Source: Flavobacteriales bacterium (lineage in GTDB: Bacteria > Bacteroidota > Bacteroidia > Flavobacteriales_D > Sanyastnellaceae). Taken from it: a DNA stretch of 23,707 nucleotides. The notes below the pieces were generated by a model, which was given only the letters and a program-made list of their open reading frames with translations, had not been told where the DNA came from and ran no database searches. Shown here in pieces: positions 7,462 through 15,889 of this stretch; the stretch's first letter is position 1, and each line of letters starts with the position of its first letter. Where the stretch lies: positions 1 to 23,707 of the forward strand of contig JAPKAW010000006.1 in the NCBI GenBank assembly GCA_028825055.1. Reading direction: 5' to 3'. The position numbers were made by a program, and so were the translations under genes.

Positions 7462-9651
7462 ATGAATTCGATGAAGCTATTTCTGACTTTTGCGCTGACC
7501 TTCTTGTTCGTGCTACCCCACTATGCCAGCGCCCAATGCGAAGCGGATCATACGATTTACCTGACAGATTTTATGTTCACACCGAGCGAATTGACCATCA
7601 TACCAGGCGAAACTATCGCCTTCATCAATGCGGAAGGAACGCACAACGTCGATGGCACGGCAGCCGGAAATCCTGAGTCCTTCTTTTTAGAAGAATCAGA
7701 AGGCGATATTGAGGGGTTTTGCATGGGCGTCGTCACATTGAACACGCCTGGAGTCTATGACTTCAGCTCCAGCGTCGGGGTGCAGGAAGCCTTGGGCATG
7801 GTTGGATCCATCACCGTAGATGCCAACACCTTGATGGACGTCTTGATTGATATCCAATACGCTGAAGGAGATCTGGCCGATCTCAATAGCTGGCAGAGCG
7901 CCTATGCGCTCAACGCGTATTTCAGTCCTGCTTTTGGAGGCGCCAACAACGACCTCAATCTCAATGGCAATGAGACTTACACCATTTTTGTCCCGACCGA
8001 TGTAGCCATCACGAATCTCATGGATTTGATGAACCTGGGGCAGTTTGACATGCTTTCTTTCTATGACATGGTTCCCGCGCTCAAATATCACATTGTTCCG
8101 GGAATTTACATGGCCGGAGATTTGACAGACGGCATGACCTTGCCGACCGCTGAAGGCCAATCGCTGACCATTTCTATTGGTGATCAGGGAGCTATGGTGG
8201 ATGATGCTCTCATCACATTCACAGACTTTACCGCGTACAATGGGGTCATCCATATCATTGACAAAATTTTAGCCCCCTCCGGATATCCCGGAGCGACGAC
8301 TTGGGATGTGATCATGCAAAGCGACGATCACACCCTCTTTGAACAAGCGGTGCTCGATGCTGGACTCGATGACGACTTGCGCGGTCAACCCATCTTGAAC
8401 GACAACGAAGACTCCCCCGGTCCATTCACTGTCTTTGCTCCAACCGACGAGGCCTTGATCAACTTTGCTGCTGACTATGGTTTTGCCGATGTGAATGCGC
8501 TGCTCTCCTCTCAATTCATGGATGACATTGTGGAGCAATACATCGTTCAGAATGTCTACGAAAGCGGTGATCTGTTCAATGGACAATCACTCCTTTCCTT
8601 GGCGAATGAGACCCTAAATATTGCGCAAACAGTGGATGGGTACACGGTCAATGATGCACTGATTACCCAGCCTGACATGCTTGCTTACAACGGTGTCGTG
8701 CATGTGCTGGGCGAAGTCAACTTTGACATTCCAGTCATCGAAGGAACCTGCGGGTCTTGGACCGTCAACATGTTCTCATTGGAAGGCTCCGACGAACCTT
8801 GGAGTGGCGGTCGACTCGACATTTATTCGAATGGAACGTTGATAGCAAGCGAATCTCCTGACATATTTGAAATGCAATCATTCAGTTTTCCGGCCAATGC
8901 GAATGCTGCGGTTGATATTGTCTATCGAGGTGCATACGGATCCAATTACGGGGGGTATGAAGTTGAAAATGAAAACGGTTACATCGTGTTTTCGTCCATC
9001 GGATCTCAAAGCACCTATGGTGCACCGCAAAGTGTTTACGGTTTAGTTCCTTGCGATGAAAACCCCACCACATGCGGTCTCATCGAGATTGTTTTTACGG
9101 ATGATACCCAAGATGGCTGGTTTGGTGGAATCATGACGGTGATTTCCTCAAATGGCGTCACCGCTTCCATCCCGTTTAATCAATTCTACGAAGGCTTCAG
9201 TATTAGATCGGTGATGGCATCCGTCGATGCGGGACCCGTCGATTTCATCGTGAGTTCGCCCGGCTTCTATCCCGACATGTGCGGCTACATTGTCAAAGAC
9301 GTCCAAGGAAACGTCATCCTCGAAGAAACCAGCCTCAACGAACCTCCTCCGAGCACTTACGGCCTCGTTATTTGCGAAGGTGAGTCGTCCAACATTGCAG
9401 ATGGCGTAGAGGTGTTGTCCTCCCTTAGTGCCTACCCCAACCCTGCCAACGGTATGGTGCAACTGACGGGATTGGCCGCCGGCTTGAAGTGGGAAGCTAC
9501 ACTTGTCAGCGCAGCGGGCAAGTTGATCAAAACGTTCAACGGAACTGGACCTCAATCACTTGAATTCTTCGGTCTAGAAAGTGGTTTATACACCCTCAAC
9601 TTGATCACGCAAACAGGTGAGATGAAGACTGTGCGACTGATCCAAAACTAG
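7462..9651 (+). CDS. T9SS-secreted protein with degenerate cupredoxin domain and two FAS1 domains
   Basis: A 729-residue surface or secreted protein. A signal peptide (MNSMKLFLTFALTFLFVLPH through ASAQ) is followed at about 27-118 by a plastocyanin-like beta domain (PSELTIIPGETIAFINAEGT). Two fasciclin (FAS1) domains follow at about 121-271 and 277-422, each ending in a typical AYNGVIHIID or AYNGVVHVLG strand. Two repeated beta modules follow at about 430-640, each with a YGLV strand and paired cysteines. A YPNP-type T9SS sorting domain occupies about 650-729. FAS1 domains usually mediate adhesion. The cupredoxin domain keeps H61 and M113, but the positions that normally hold the Cys and second His of a type 1 copper site read S103 and Q108. 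Copper binding of the blue-copper type is therefore unlikely. Divergent from the TonB receptor and probably co-regulated with it. Confidence 0.9.
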   Translation: MNSMKLFLTFALTFLFVLPHYASAQCEADHTIYLTDFMFTPSELTIIPGETIAFINAEGTHNVDGTAAGNPESFFLEESEGDIEGFCMGVVTLNTPGVYDFSSSVGVQEALGMVGSITVDANTLMDVLIDIQYAEGDLADLNSWQSAYALNAYFSPAFGGANNDLNLNGNETYTIFVPTDVAITNLMDLMNLGQFDMLSFYDMVPALKYHIVPGIYMAGDLTDGMTLPTAEGQSLTISIGDQGAMVDDALITFTDFTAYNGVIHIIDKILAPSGYPGATTWDVIMQSDDHTLFEQAVLDAGLDDDLRGQPILNDNEDSPGPFTVFAPTDEALINFAADYGFADVNALLSSQFMDDIVEQYIVQNVYESGDLFNGQSLLSLANETLNIAQTVDGYTVNDALITQPDMLAYNGVVHVLGEVNFDIPVIEGTCGSWTVNMFSLEGSDEPWSGGRLDIYSNGTLIASESPDIFEMQSFSFPANANAAVDIVYRGAYGSNYGGYEVENENGYIVFSSIGSQSTYGAPQSVYGLVPCDENPTTCGLIEIVFTDDTQDGWFGGIMTVISSNGVTASIPFNQFYEGFSIRSVMASVDAGPVDFIVSSPGFYPDMCGYIVKDVQGNVILEETSLNEPPPSTYGLVICEGESSNIADGVEVLSSLSAYPNPANGMVQLTGLAAGLKWEATLVSAAGKLIKTFNGTGPQSLEFFGLESGLYTLNLITQTGEMKTVRLIQN

Positions 9652-9655
9652 TGCT

Positions 9656-9937
9656 ATGACCGCCGCCCGCTCATTCTTCATGGGCAGTGATGGATCAGCG
9701 CGTGCATTGCTGCAGTTTCGAAGCGATGGCCGCGGAAAAACCATCAACCCTGAAGGGCTCGTTGTAACATATCAAGACGGCGATCTCACCACGTCTCGTA
9801 TCCAATGGATGACCACAGGCCGAGTGTTTACCGGATACCAATTTGGGCCTGAATGGCGAGTAGACCTGAGCTTGGGTTTAGGCGTTCAGCGATTCAACAA
9901 CGGGGCGAGTGCCACTTCCTCTGATATCGCCTCATAG
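9656..9937 (+). pseudogene. possible outer-membrane beta-barrel remnant
   Basis: A 93-codon frame begins 4 nt after the stop of the FAS1 gene. Its second half has alternating hydrophobic/polar strands of outer-membrane-barrel type (VFTGYQFGPEWRVDLSLGLG), but there is no signal peptide and the product is far too short for a barrel. The frame ends at a TAG (9935-9937). It then stays open for 35 more codons, in the same frame, into the start of the pterin dehydratase, including another strand-like stretch (QTVNLGIECVQRRSFV). I read it as a decayed fragment of a larger membrane protein. A small expressed protein cannot be excluded. Confidence 0.35.
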
Positions 9938-10042
9938 GAAGGTCGACTCGTCAATGACAACTGCAGTTGGGCATCACAAGGTTCTTCACGCCAAACGGTC
10001 AATCTCGGGATTGAATGCGTTCAGAGACGTAGCTTCGTCACC

Positions 10043-10285
10043 ATGTGGAATGAGCTCAATCATCGGCTGACAAAAACGTATCAATTCGAAACGTTTGCCG
10101 AGGCATTTACCTTCTTGACTGAAGTGGCGCGATTATCGGAGTTGCATGATCACCATCCTACCATTCACAATGTCCATGTGCATGTCCGCTTGGAATTGAC
10201 CACCCACGACGCAGGCAACACCATCACGGATCGGGACCGTAAATTGGCCGCGGCAATTGACGCGATTCCCGCGAGTGCGAAATGA
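10043..10285 (+). CDS. pterin-4a-carbinolamine dehydratase
   Basis: Catalyses dehydration of 4a-hydroxytetrahydrobiopterin in pterin cofactor recycling, as used by aromatic amino acid hydroxylases. The 80-residue product is the normal length for the family. It shows the conserved core in order: an N-terminal WNELNHRLTKTYQF segment, the helix FAEAFTFLTEVA, the catalytic ELHDHHPTIHNVHVHVRLEL stretch with the paired His-His-Pro, and TTHDAGNTITDRDRKLAAAI. The ATG at 10043 gives the standard N-terminus. No ribosome-binding site stands out and no phenylalanine hydroxylase gene is adjacent. It is the only intact gene in an otherwise broken stretch (9652-11910). Confidence 0.88.
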   Translation: MWNELNHRLTKTYQFETFAEAFTFLTEVARLSELHDHHPTIHNVHVHVRLELTTHDAGNTITDRDRKLAAAIDAIPASAK

Positions 10286-10374
10286 TTCAGGACGCGCGAC
10301 GCACCAACTCGGCATGCTTGCTAGATTCCCTTTTGAACCGTGGCAGACTGCAAGTACCGAGAACAATGGAGGAT

Positions 10375-10587
10375 TCAATTTAAGATCTGACAGCGATTAT
10401 AAGCTTGCACACCCTCATCTATCTCCTTCTGAATTCGATCATCTCGATCTGAAAAGAAAGCCAATGCAAGCCCTCCAACAGCGGCATTGGCGATGCCAAA
10501 TGACACGTCCCCTTGATCAATTGCCAAAATGCCAACAAGCATTTCAGCAAAACCAAACTGAGACGTCAAGAAATTCCAACTTCTCAT
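10375..10587 (-). CDS. possible small membrane protein
   Basis: Not recognised. A 70-residue frame from the ATG at 10587 reads MRSWNFLTSQFGFAEMLVGI, then a second hydrophobic segment (GIANAAVGGLALAFF), then a charged tail (SDRDDRIQKEIDEGVQ). It looks like two short membrane helices with a cytoplasmic end. The frame is open back to 10740, which would overlap the truncated GH30 start, so the internal ATG is preferred. A competing plus-strand frame (10257-10712) is rich in Gln/Ser/Arg and looks like a shadow. Confidence is modest because the surrounding region is rearranged. Confidence 0.4.
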   Translation of the reverse strand: MRSWNFLTSQFGFAEMLVGILAIDQGDVSFGIANAAVGGLALAFFSDRDDRIQKEIDEGVQAYNRCQILN

Positions 10588-10708
10588 CTTTTTGGCCTTT
10601 GCGAAGTGATCGCTTGCCATCGGACAGCCTGAACTTGAAATGCTCAATGCTCGACCTGGTCTCATTTTCTCCCCTTCTATTTCAATTCTATGATTCCCGA
10701 CGGAGTGC

Positions 10709-11818
10709 ATGATTTGTTGTGACATCATTCGCACCAGCATTCACAGCAGCGACTTTGGTCTAGGAAGCCATACGTATATCACAGAGGGCGATAGCACACT
10801 CGCCACTTTCTCCATCGCGCAGGACTTGGAGAAGCGTATTCCCATGATCAAAAAAGCGGCAACGATGATCGATGATGACCTCGTCTTTTATGCCAGCCCA
10901 TGGAGTCCTCCGGCATTCATGAAGACCAACAACCACATGCTCCGAGGTGGAAAATTAAAACCTGAATTCTACCAAACGTGGGCGGATTATTTCGTGAAAT
11001 TCATCGAAGCGTACGAGGCTGTGGGAATTCCGGTGTGGGGCGTCACCATTCAAAACGAGCCCATGGCCACGCAACGTTGGGAGTCGTGCATCTACTCCGC
11101 AGAAGAAGAGCGTGACTTTTTAAAAAACAACCTCGGACCCACATTTGAACGCGCCGGATTCGGCGATAAGAACATTGTGGTATGGGACCACAACCGCGAT
11201 TTGATTTCACACCGTGCCAACACCATTTTCGAAGATCCAGAGGCCTCGAAATATGCTTGGGGAATTGGATTTCATTGGTATGAAACGTGGACGGGAGGTG
11301 AAGCGAAATACGACAACCTCAAAAACATCAACGCCTCGTTTCCCACGAAGAACCTACTGTTCACGGAAGGCTGTCAAGAAGGATTTGATGCGCTGCATTA
11401 CGAGCGGTGGTCCAATGCAGAACGTTACGGAAGCTCCATGATCAACGATTTCAATAGCGGCGCTGTCGGTTGGACGGACTGGAACATTTTGCTCAACCAA
11501 AATGGCGGACCCAATCACGCACAGAACTTCTGTTTTGCCCCCATCCATGCCAACACCGAAACGAACGAACTGATCTATACGCCGACCTACTATTACATTG
11601 GTCACTTCTCAAAGTTCATCGAACCCAATGCCAAGCGCATTAGCACCACGGTCAGTAGAAGCACATTAGAGAGCACGTCGTTTCGAAATCCTGACGGGCG
11701 CATTGTCACCGTGGTCATGAACAAAACCGATACCCCCATTGCATACAAATTGATTGTCGGCGAGTCGGAAATTCCGGTCACGATCAAGGCTCATGCCATG
11801 CAGACACTAACGTATTGA
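10709..11818 (+). pseudogene. 5'-truncated GH30 glycoside hydrolase
   Basis: The frame encodes the central and C-terminal parts of a GH30 enzyme (glucosylceramidase/beta-1,6-glucanase type). Family similarity starts at about R8 (nt 10730) with RTSIHSSDFGLGSHTYI. It continues through SPWSPPAFMKTN, the acid/base motif WGVTIQNEP (E117) and the nucleophile motif LLFTEGCQEG (E220). It ends in the usual C-terminal beta domain (IVTVVMNKTDTPIAYKLIV and on). Full-length GH30 proteins are about 470-500 residues. Here the signal peptide and the first barrel strands, roughly 100-130 residues, are missing. No frame upstream in 10286-10708 supplies them, so this is a deletion or recombination junction rather than a frameshift. 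Both catalytic glutamates survive, but the barrel could not close, so a functional enzyme is unlikely unless the sequence is a mis-assembly. Confidence 0.85.
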
Positions 11819-11855
11819 TTTTCCATCACTCACCGTGCCCCTCACTAAAGCAACG

Positions 11856-11909
11856 GAAGGCGTGATGAAGGCGTGATGAAGGCGTGATGAAGGCGTGATG
11901 AAGGCGTGA
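11856..11909 (+). repeat. 11-bp tandem repeat (GAAGGCGTGAT), 4.9 copies
   Basis: Four perfect 11-bp units and a fifth of 10 bases lie 37 nt after the GH30 stop. Each junction forms ATGAAGGCGTGA, a Met-Lys-Ala-stop reading frame whose TGA overlaps the next ATG as TGATG. Four such mini-frames start at 11865, 11876, 11887 and 11898. Slipped-strand expansion explains the array; any role is unknown. Confidence 0.9.
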
Positions 11910-11979
11910 AAGTCTACAATCGCTGTCAATTGCTGAACTAGGCCATCCAGAAAAACATGGTAACACTTGCCCTGCGTCC

Positions 11980-12003
11980 AAAAAAAAGAAACCTTCGTTT
12001 TTC
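11980..12003 (-). terminator. possible terminator of the deiminase gene
   Basis: On the minus strand a small stem (GAAAAAC...GTTTC around GAAG, imperfect) is followed by eight T residues, about 30-50 nt past the deiminase stop. The stem is weak, so the T-tract is the main evidence. Confidence 0.35.
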
Positions 12004-12033
12004 GTTAAACGGACCGTTTTTGCGCAGCTCTTA

Positions 12034-13272
12034 TTACTCCCCTTCCACTACTTTTTCAGACCAACCGTCCTCAAATAATTTGATGAATAGCTGACCTCGC
12101 TGTGGGTGCCTAATTTCTCGTCCCATGAGGTCTACCTTTTTGATGCATTTTCCATGGTATTGACGCTGCGGATTAGTCGTTACTGACATGGCCTCAGCAC
12201 CGAGCGGTTGCTGTTGCGTTACGCAATGCACCATGCCACCCCACAACACCATGTTCTGGCAATTGATGCCAATAGCTGTCCGATCGGGATAGAGGCTTTG
12301 AACGATTTCCCGGGCGACCTCGTCCATAGGGTCGTCATACTCGGGCACCAGCACCACAGCATTGCCAACGTAATAATTGACATAACTGCTGCGAAATCCC
12401 ACGCTTTGCCCCCAGGTCGTTTGCACCGGAAATTGAGTCAATGGAAGATTCACTCGCGTGTAGAGCGTGCCCTCTGCATTTTGAGCTTGGTCAATGATGT
12501 TTCGGTCACCGCTACTGACGTACCAATAGGCCAAGTCCGCGTTATTCATTGTGACCAGTGTGTGATCACCTGCAAATTTCACAAAGCCATCAATGTGCTG
12601 ATCCGTGATGTCCTCATCGCCTCCAAACTGCCCATCCAGCCAAATAATTTGTTGAACCCCGAGGTATTGGCTCAAGTAGGCCTCGATTTCAATTTCTGTC
12701 AATCCCGGGTTCCGATCATCGCCTGTGATGGAGGAACGCGTGGCCATCAGCGTCCCCTGTCCATCGACTTCAATCGCTCCGCCCTCTAAAACCATCGCGC
12801 TCAGGTCAACGACTGGGATATTCAAGTTTTCAGAAAGAGTTGAAGGCACAGCATCATCCAATGCAAACGGTGTATCTCCTCCCCAACCATTGAATCCCCA
12901 GTCCAGGACTACCCACTCATCTTGATCAGTGTGGACAAAAATGGGACCGTTGTCTCGGACCCAGAAGTCATCGTTGGGACAAATCTGAAAATCAACTTGC
13001 CCCATATCGATATCCGCCCCTTGCAGCAGATTTGTGATGTGCCCAACCTCTTCGACATTGTAGGCTACAATGTGCACCCGTTCTCCTCCTGAAAGGGCTT
13101 CAGCCATCGCTACCCAGCTGGATTCAACATCCTCTGCGCCCGAGCCATACGTGTAATTGTGGGGCCACTGAAGCCAGGTACCCTCATGCGCAGACTCCTC
13201 ATGAGGCATGGTGTACTGGGCAGACACATTCAAGCTCAAGAAGCCACAAAAGAACAAGTGAAAAAATCGCAT
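12034..13272 (-). CDS. exported agmatine/peptidylarginine deiminase-family protein
   Basis: Member of the PAD_porph (agmatine deiminase) guanidine-hydrolase family, which releases ammonia from agmatine or arginine side chains. With the ATG at 13272 the product is 412 residues. It starts with a signal peptide (MRFFHLFFCGFLSLNVSAQ), then the catalytic fold from MPHEESAHEGTWLQWPHN. The key residues are R106-D107 (WVRDNGP), H226 and D228 (HIDGFVKF) and nucleophile C350 (WGGMVHCVTQQ). After about residue 360 a 50-residue tail (KKVDLMGREI, then RGQLFIKLFEDGWSEKVV) resembles the end of a type IX sorting domain, although the YPNP motif is absent. Classical agmatine deiminases are cytoplasmic, so export is notable. 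Peptidylarginine deiminase of Porphyromonas gingivalis is an exported relative. Substrate (agmatine or protein arginine) is not decided. A TTG at 13293 would add 7 residues. Confidence 0.88.
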   Translation of the reverse strand: MRFFHLFFCGFLSLNVSAQYTMPHEESAHEGTWLQWPHNYTYGSGAEDVESSWVAMAEALSGGERVHIVAYNVEEVGHITNLLQGADIDMGQVDFQICPNDDFWVRDNGPIFVHTDQDEWVVLDWGFNGWGGDTPFALDDAVPSTLSENLNIPVVDLSAMVLEGGAIEVDGQGTLMATRSSITGDDRNPGLTEIEIEAYLSQYLGVQQIIWLDGQFGGDEDITDQHIDGFVKFAGDHTLVTMNNADLAYWYVSSGDRNIIDQAQNAEGTLYTRVNLPLTQFPVQTTWGQSVGFRSSYVNYYVGNAVVLVPEYDDPMDEVAREIVQSLYPDRTAIGINCQNMVLWGGMVHCVTQQQPLGAEAMSVTTNPQRQYHGKCIKKVDLMGREIRHPQRGQLFIKLFEDGWSEKVVEGE

Positions 13273-13435
13273 GACAAGTTGCTTTACACGCAATTTAAGT
13301 CACAAATCAGCAGAACAGCATGGAGCTTAGGGGCCGCCCCAAACTCAAACATTCTGAGGAAACGCGGGTGGGGAATCTATCATTTGGAGGCGTCTTTGGA
13401 GGGAGTCCAATGCGAAGAAATCGTCACATTCCCAT

Positions 13436-13954
13436 TCAATCGAAATACCAGCGGTGACTCACGTTTATGATCGCAATGGATTGGAAACTCAGAAAATCTA
13501 AATCTGTATCGCCCAAACCCGCCTCCAACGACACATTCCATTCACCGCAAAGAAGGTTTGTTCGATCACTCCCGCGGCGAGCCAATCGCTTCTTCATCCG
13601 TTCCGTTACTTCATTGGAACATCGAGGGTTGGGCAATCCGAATGCCACGTAAATGTGGCTCGGCCAAACCCTAATTCCGGCTGAAAGGGTTCTTCCCGTG
13701 TTTAGATTCTTAAACCCCCTTCCAATTTTCATGGTTGCAAGCGTAGGAACTGCAATGCCCAGTTGGAAATCCCAATACTGCCGTTCTGAAACGAACCTCT
13801 TCGTCCCATATAAAAAAGAAACCCCTGGAACGACCTCAAGAAGAGAGCTCGTGTAACTCAGTCCAACGTTCGTTTCCAGATACGTTTCCTTATTCTGGGC
13901 AAAGAGCACGGAAGTACATGCGAAACAAATCAAAACACCCGTCAGCCTTTTCAT
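13436..13954 (-). CDS. small outer-membrane beta-barrel-like protein
   Basis: A 172-residue hypothetical protein with a clear signal peptide (MKRLTGVLICFACTSVLFAQ). The rest is beta-rich with alternating patterns (YLETNVGLSYTSSLLEVVPG; YWDFQLGIAVPTLATMKIG; LSAGIRVWPSHIYVAFGLP; AIINVSHRWYFD). The last strand ends in aromatic residues as expected for barrel insertion by BamA. A charged insert (NEVTERMKKRLARRGSDR) would be a loop. ATG at 13954 is chosen over 14017 because it starts the signal peptide. Specific function unknown. It lies upstream of the deiminase in the same direction with a gap of about 160 bp. Confidence 0.65.
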   Translation of the reverse strand: MKRLTGVLICFACTSVLFAQNKETYLETNVGLSYTSSLLEVVPGVSFLYGTKRFVSERQYWDFQLGIAVPTLATMKIGRGFKNLNTGRTLSAGIRVWPSHIYVAFGLPNPRCSNEVTERMKKRLARRGSDRTNLLCGEWNVSLEAGLGDTDLDFLSFQSIAIINVSHRWYFD

Positions 13955-14108
13955 GACGTGAAATATAGGCTTATTCCGCTGTTTGAATGTTGCGTATACC
14001 CTATATTTTTGGCGCATTCAGTTTGATCTCAATACCATTTGAAATCAGCGCAACACATCACATTCGTAAGGTCCACCCATTGGCTCACACCTCACGCACT
14101 CCTCAAAT

Positions 14109-15674
14109 TCAAAGGATGTAATTCATGGAGGAAAAGGACGAATACCCTCCAGAGATAACTTCCTCCATTAAGTCTTTGTCGTCCTCCGCACAGGCAACCA
14201 AAGTCCGTATCGAAAATGAGCGCAACGCAGCTTTTACACTCAACGTACTCACGGCGCTGTCCTTTCTTCCGGTGAAAGGCAATGCATCCGGTCCGCGTTG
14301 GCAAGAGGCATTGATGTTGACCCGGCACACTTGATTAACCAAATGATCAATGCACCGTCCTGAAGTGGCCGCATCCGTTGTGAAAATGCTGACTTGCTGG
14401 CCGTAAGCACTTTCGGCAATGTCGGTCAACACCTCCTCAAAATCATCGAATTCTAGAATCGGACAAACGGGACCAAATTGCTCTTCACGGAAAATAGCCG
14501 TATCCCGATCGACGGGGAAAAGAATGGCGGGAAAGAACATATTGCCCTGAACCTGGCCTCCCCTTTCATTTACAATCGCAGCTCCCTTGGAAACGGCTTC
14601 ATCGACATAGGACTGCATGGCTTCCACTTTGCCTACTTCCGGAAGTGGCGTAATGTCTGTATTGTCGAAGGGACTGCCCCAAACCAAGGCGTCCGTGGCT
14701 CTAGAAAATGCATCGAGGAACGTTTTTCGTATGTCCTTGTGCACGTAGATGACCTTCAAGGCTGTGCAGCGCTGGCCATTGAAGCTCCAAGCGCCCTTCA
14801 CGCATTCCTTCACGGCCAAATCAATATCTGCATCCGCAAATATGATGGCGGGATTTTTCGCTTCGAGACCAAGCACTTGCCTTACCCGGTTCGGTTTGGG
14901 GTGCTGAGAGATGAGTGCATTGCTGCTTTTGCTATTGCCAATGAGGGCAAGGACATCAATTTTGCCTGTTTTCATGATGGGCGATGCGAGGGTCCGGCCG
15001 CGACCAAAAATGATATTCACGACTCCCGGAGGAAAGCTCTCTGCAAACGCTTCGAGCAAGGGCGTCATCAGCAATACGCCATACTTCGCAGGCTTAAAGA
15101 CACAGGTGTTCCCCATGAGCAAAGCAGGTAACAACACGCAAAACGTCTCATTCAAGGGGTAATTGAAAGGACCGAGGCACAAAACCACACCAATGGGACC
15201 TCGCCGAATTTGGGCCAGCGTACCACTCACCGAAGTAATGTGACTCCCCTCGCGGTGTAAATTTTTATACTCTGCGACCGTTTCTTTGAGATAAATCACC
15301 GTCCGATCAAATTCTTTCTCTGCATCCGAGCGTTTTTTGCAGATTTCCCACATCAACAAATTCACCACCTCTTCTCGCCTTGGTATGATGAGTTCAATGA
15401 ATTTTTCCATCGCCGCAATGCGGACACCGGCCTCTGCCGTCGGCCAGAACCCCCTACCAAAATCATACGCTTTTCTTGCAGACTCGAGGGCCTCAAGAGC
15501 CGACGCCTCATCCATGTCGGGGGCTGAACCTAGCAATGCCCCTCTTTTATCATCCGCATCTCCTGTCAGGATGGGACTGCGAACTTCTGCTCGGGCGCCC
15601 GACCATTCCAAAAGTTTTCCGTTGATCAGATAAGACGTGTGGTGATTGAGGGGAGGTGCAGCGTGTGAAATCAT
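14109..15674 (-). CDS. NADP-dependent non-phosphorylating glyceraldehyde-3-phosphate dehydrogenase (GAPN-like ALDH)
   Basis: Cytoplasmic aldehyde dehydrogenase superfamily enzyme. It resembles the GAPN/ALDH11 type that oxidises glyceraldehyde 3-phosphate to 3-phosphoglycerate with formation of NADPH. The 521-residue product shows the NAD(P)-binding and oxyanion region (CLGPFNYPLNETF), VFKPAKYG, the general-base motif LGLEAKNPAI with E271, the catalytic cysteine motif SFNGQRCTA with C303, and EEQFGPVCPI. The LEAKNPA form in place of the usual ELGGK is what points to the GAPN branch. The C-terminal 60 residues continue past the typical PFTGRKDS segment. ATG at 15674 is preferred over the GTG at 15680. 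Other ALDH substrates are possible. Confidence 0.88.
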   Translation of the reverse strand: MISHAAPPLNHHTSYLINGKLLEWSGARAEVRSPILTGDADDKRGALLGSAPDMDEASALEALESARKAYDFGRGFWPTAEAGVRIAAMEKFIELIIPRREEVVNLLMWEICKKRSDAEKEFDRTVIYLKETVAEYKNLHREGSHITSVSGTLAQIRRGPIGVVLCLGPFNYPLNETFCVLLPALLMGNTCVFKPAKYGVLLMTPLLEAFAESFPPGVVNIIFGRGRTLASPIMKTGKIDVLALIGNSKSSNALISQHPKPNRVRQVLGLEAKNPAIIFADADIDLAVKECVKGAWSFNGQRCTALKVIYVHKDIRKTFLDAFSRATDALVWGSPFDNTDITPLPEVGKVEAMQSYVDEAVSKGAAIVNERGGQVQGNMFFPAILFPVDRDTAIFREEQFGPVCPILEFDDFEEVLTDIAESAYGQQVSIFTTDAATSGRCIDHLVNQVCRVNINASCQRGPDALPFTGRKDSAVSTLSVKAALRSFSIRTLVACAEDDKDLMEEVISGGYSSFSSMNYIL

Positions 15675-15889
15675 GTCCACTTAACCTCATAGACAGGCAA
15701 CTTGTTTAGCGCACAGTCTAAACGTCACGAAAAAAACGAGGGCATGATCCCCTGCTGAGAAGAGCATGCAATTGAGCGGTTGCCGATGAGACACGCTGTC
15801 CTTTCTTCATACTTGACTCCTCAGCATTCAAGTCTAGCGGGAAGAAGAGAACTATCAAGCCGGACCATTTCTTGACAACAATTGAGAGG

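Noticed and set aside
10257..10712. 151-codon plus-strand frame between the dehydratase and the GH30 remnant, considered as the missing GH30 N-terminus
   Set aside because: Its translation is Gln/Ser/Arg-rich with no GH30 motif (no GFGG-type strand), and it is not in frame with the GH30 segment.
11856..11909. Tandem array considered as a CRISPR or iteron-type origin
   Set aside because: The 11-bp units are contiguous without spacers and there is no replication or cas gene nearby; simple slippage is enough.
12208..12789. 193-codon plus-strand frame antisense to the deiminase
   Set aside because: Overlaps the catalytic core of the deiminase and has no domain or signal of its own.
14478..15131. 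217-codon plus-strand frame antisense to the aldehyde dehydrogenase
   Set aside because: The opposite strand carries the full set of ALDH motifs; this frame shows none of its own.
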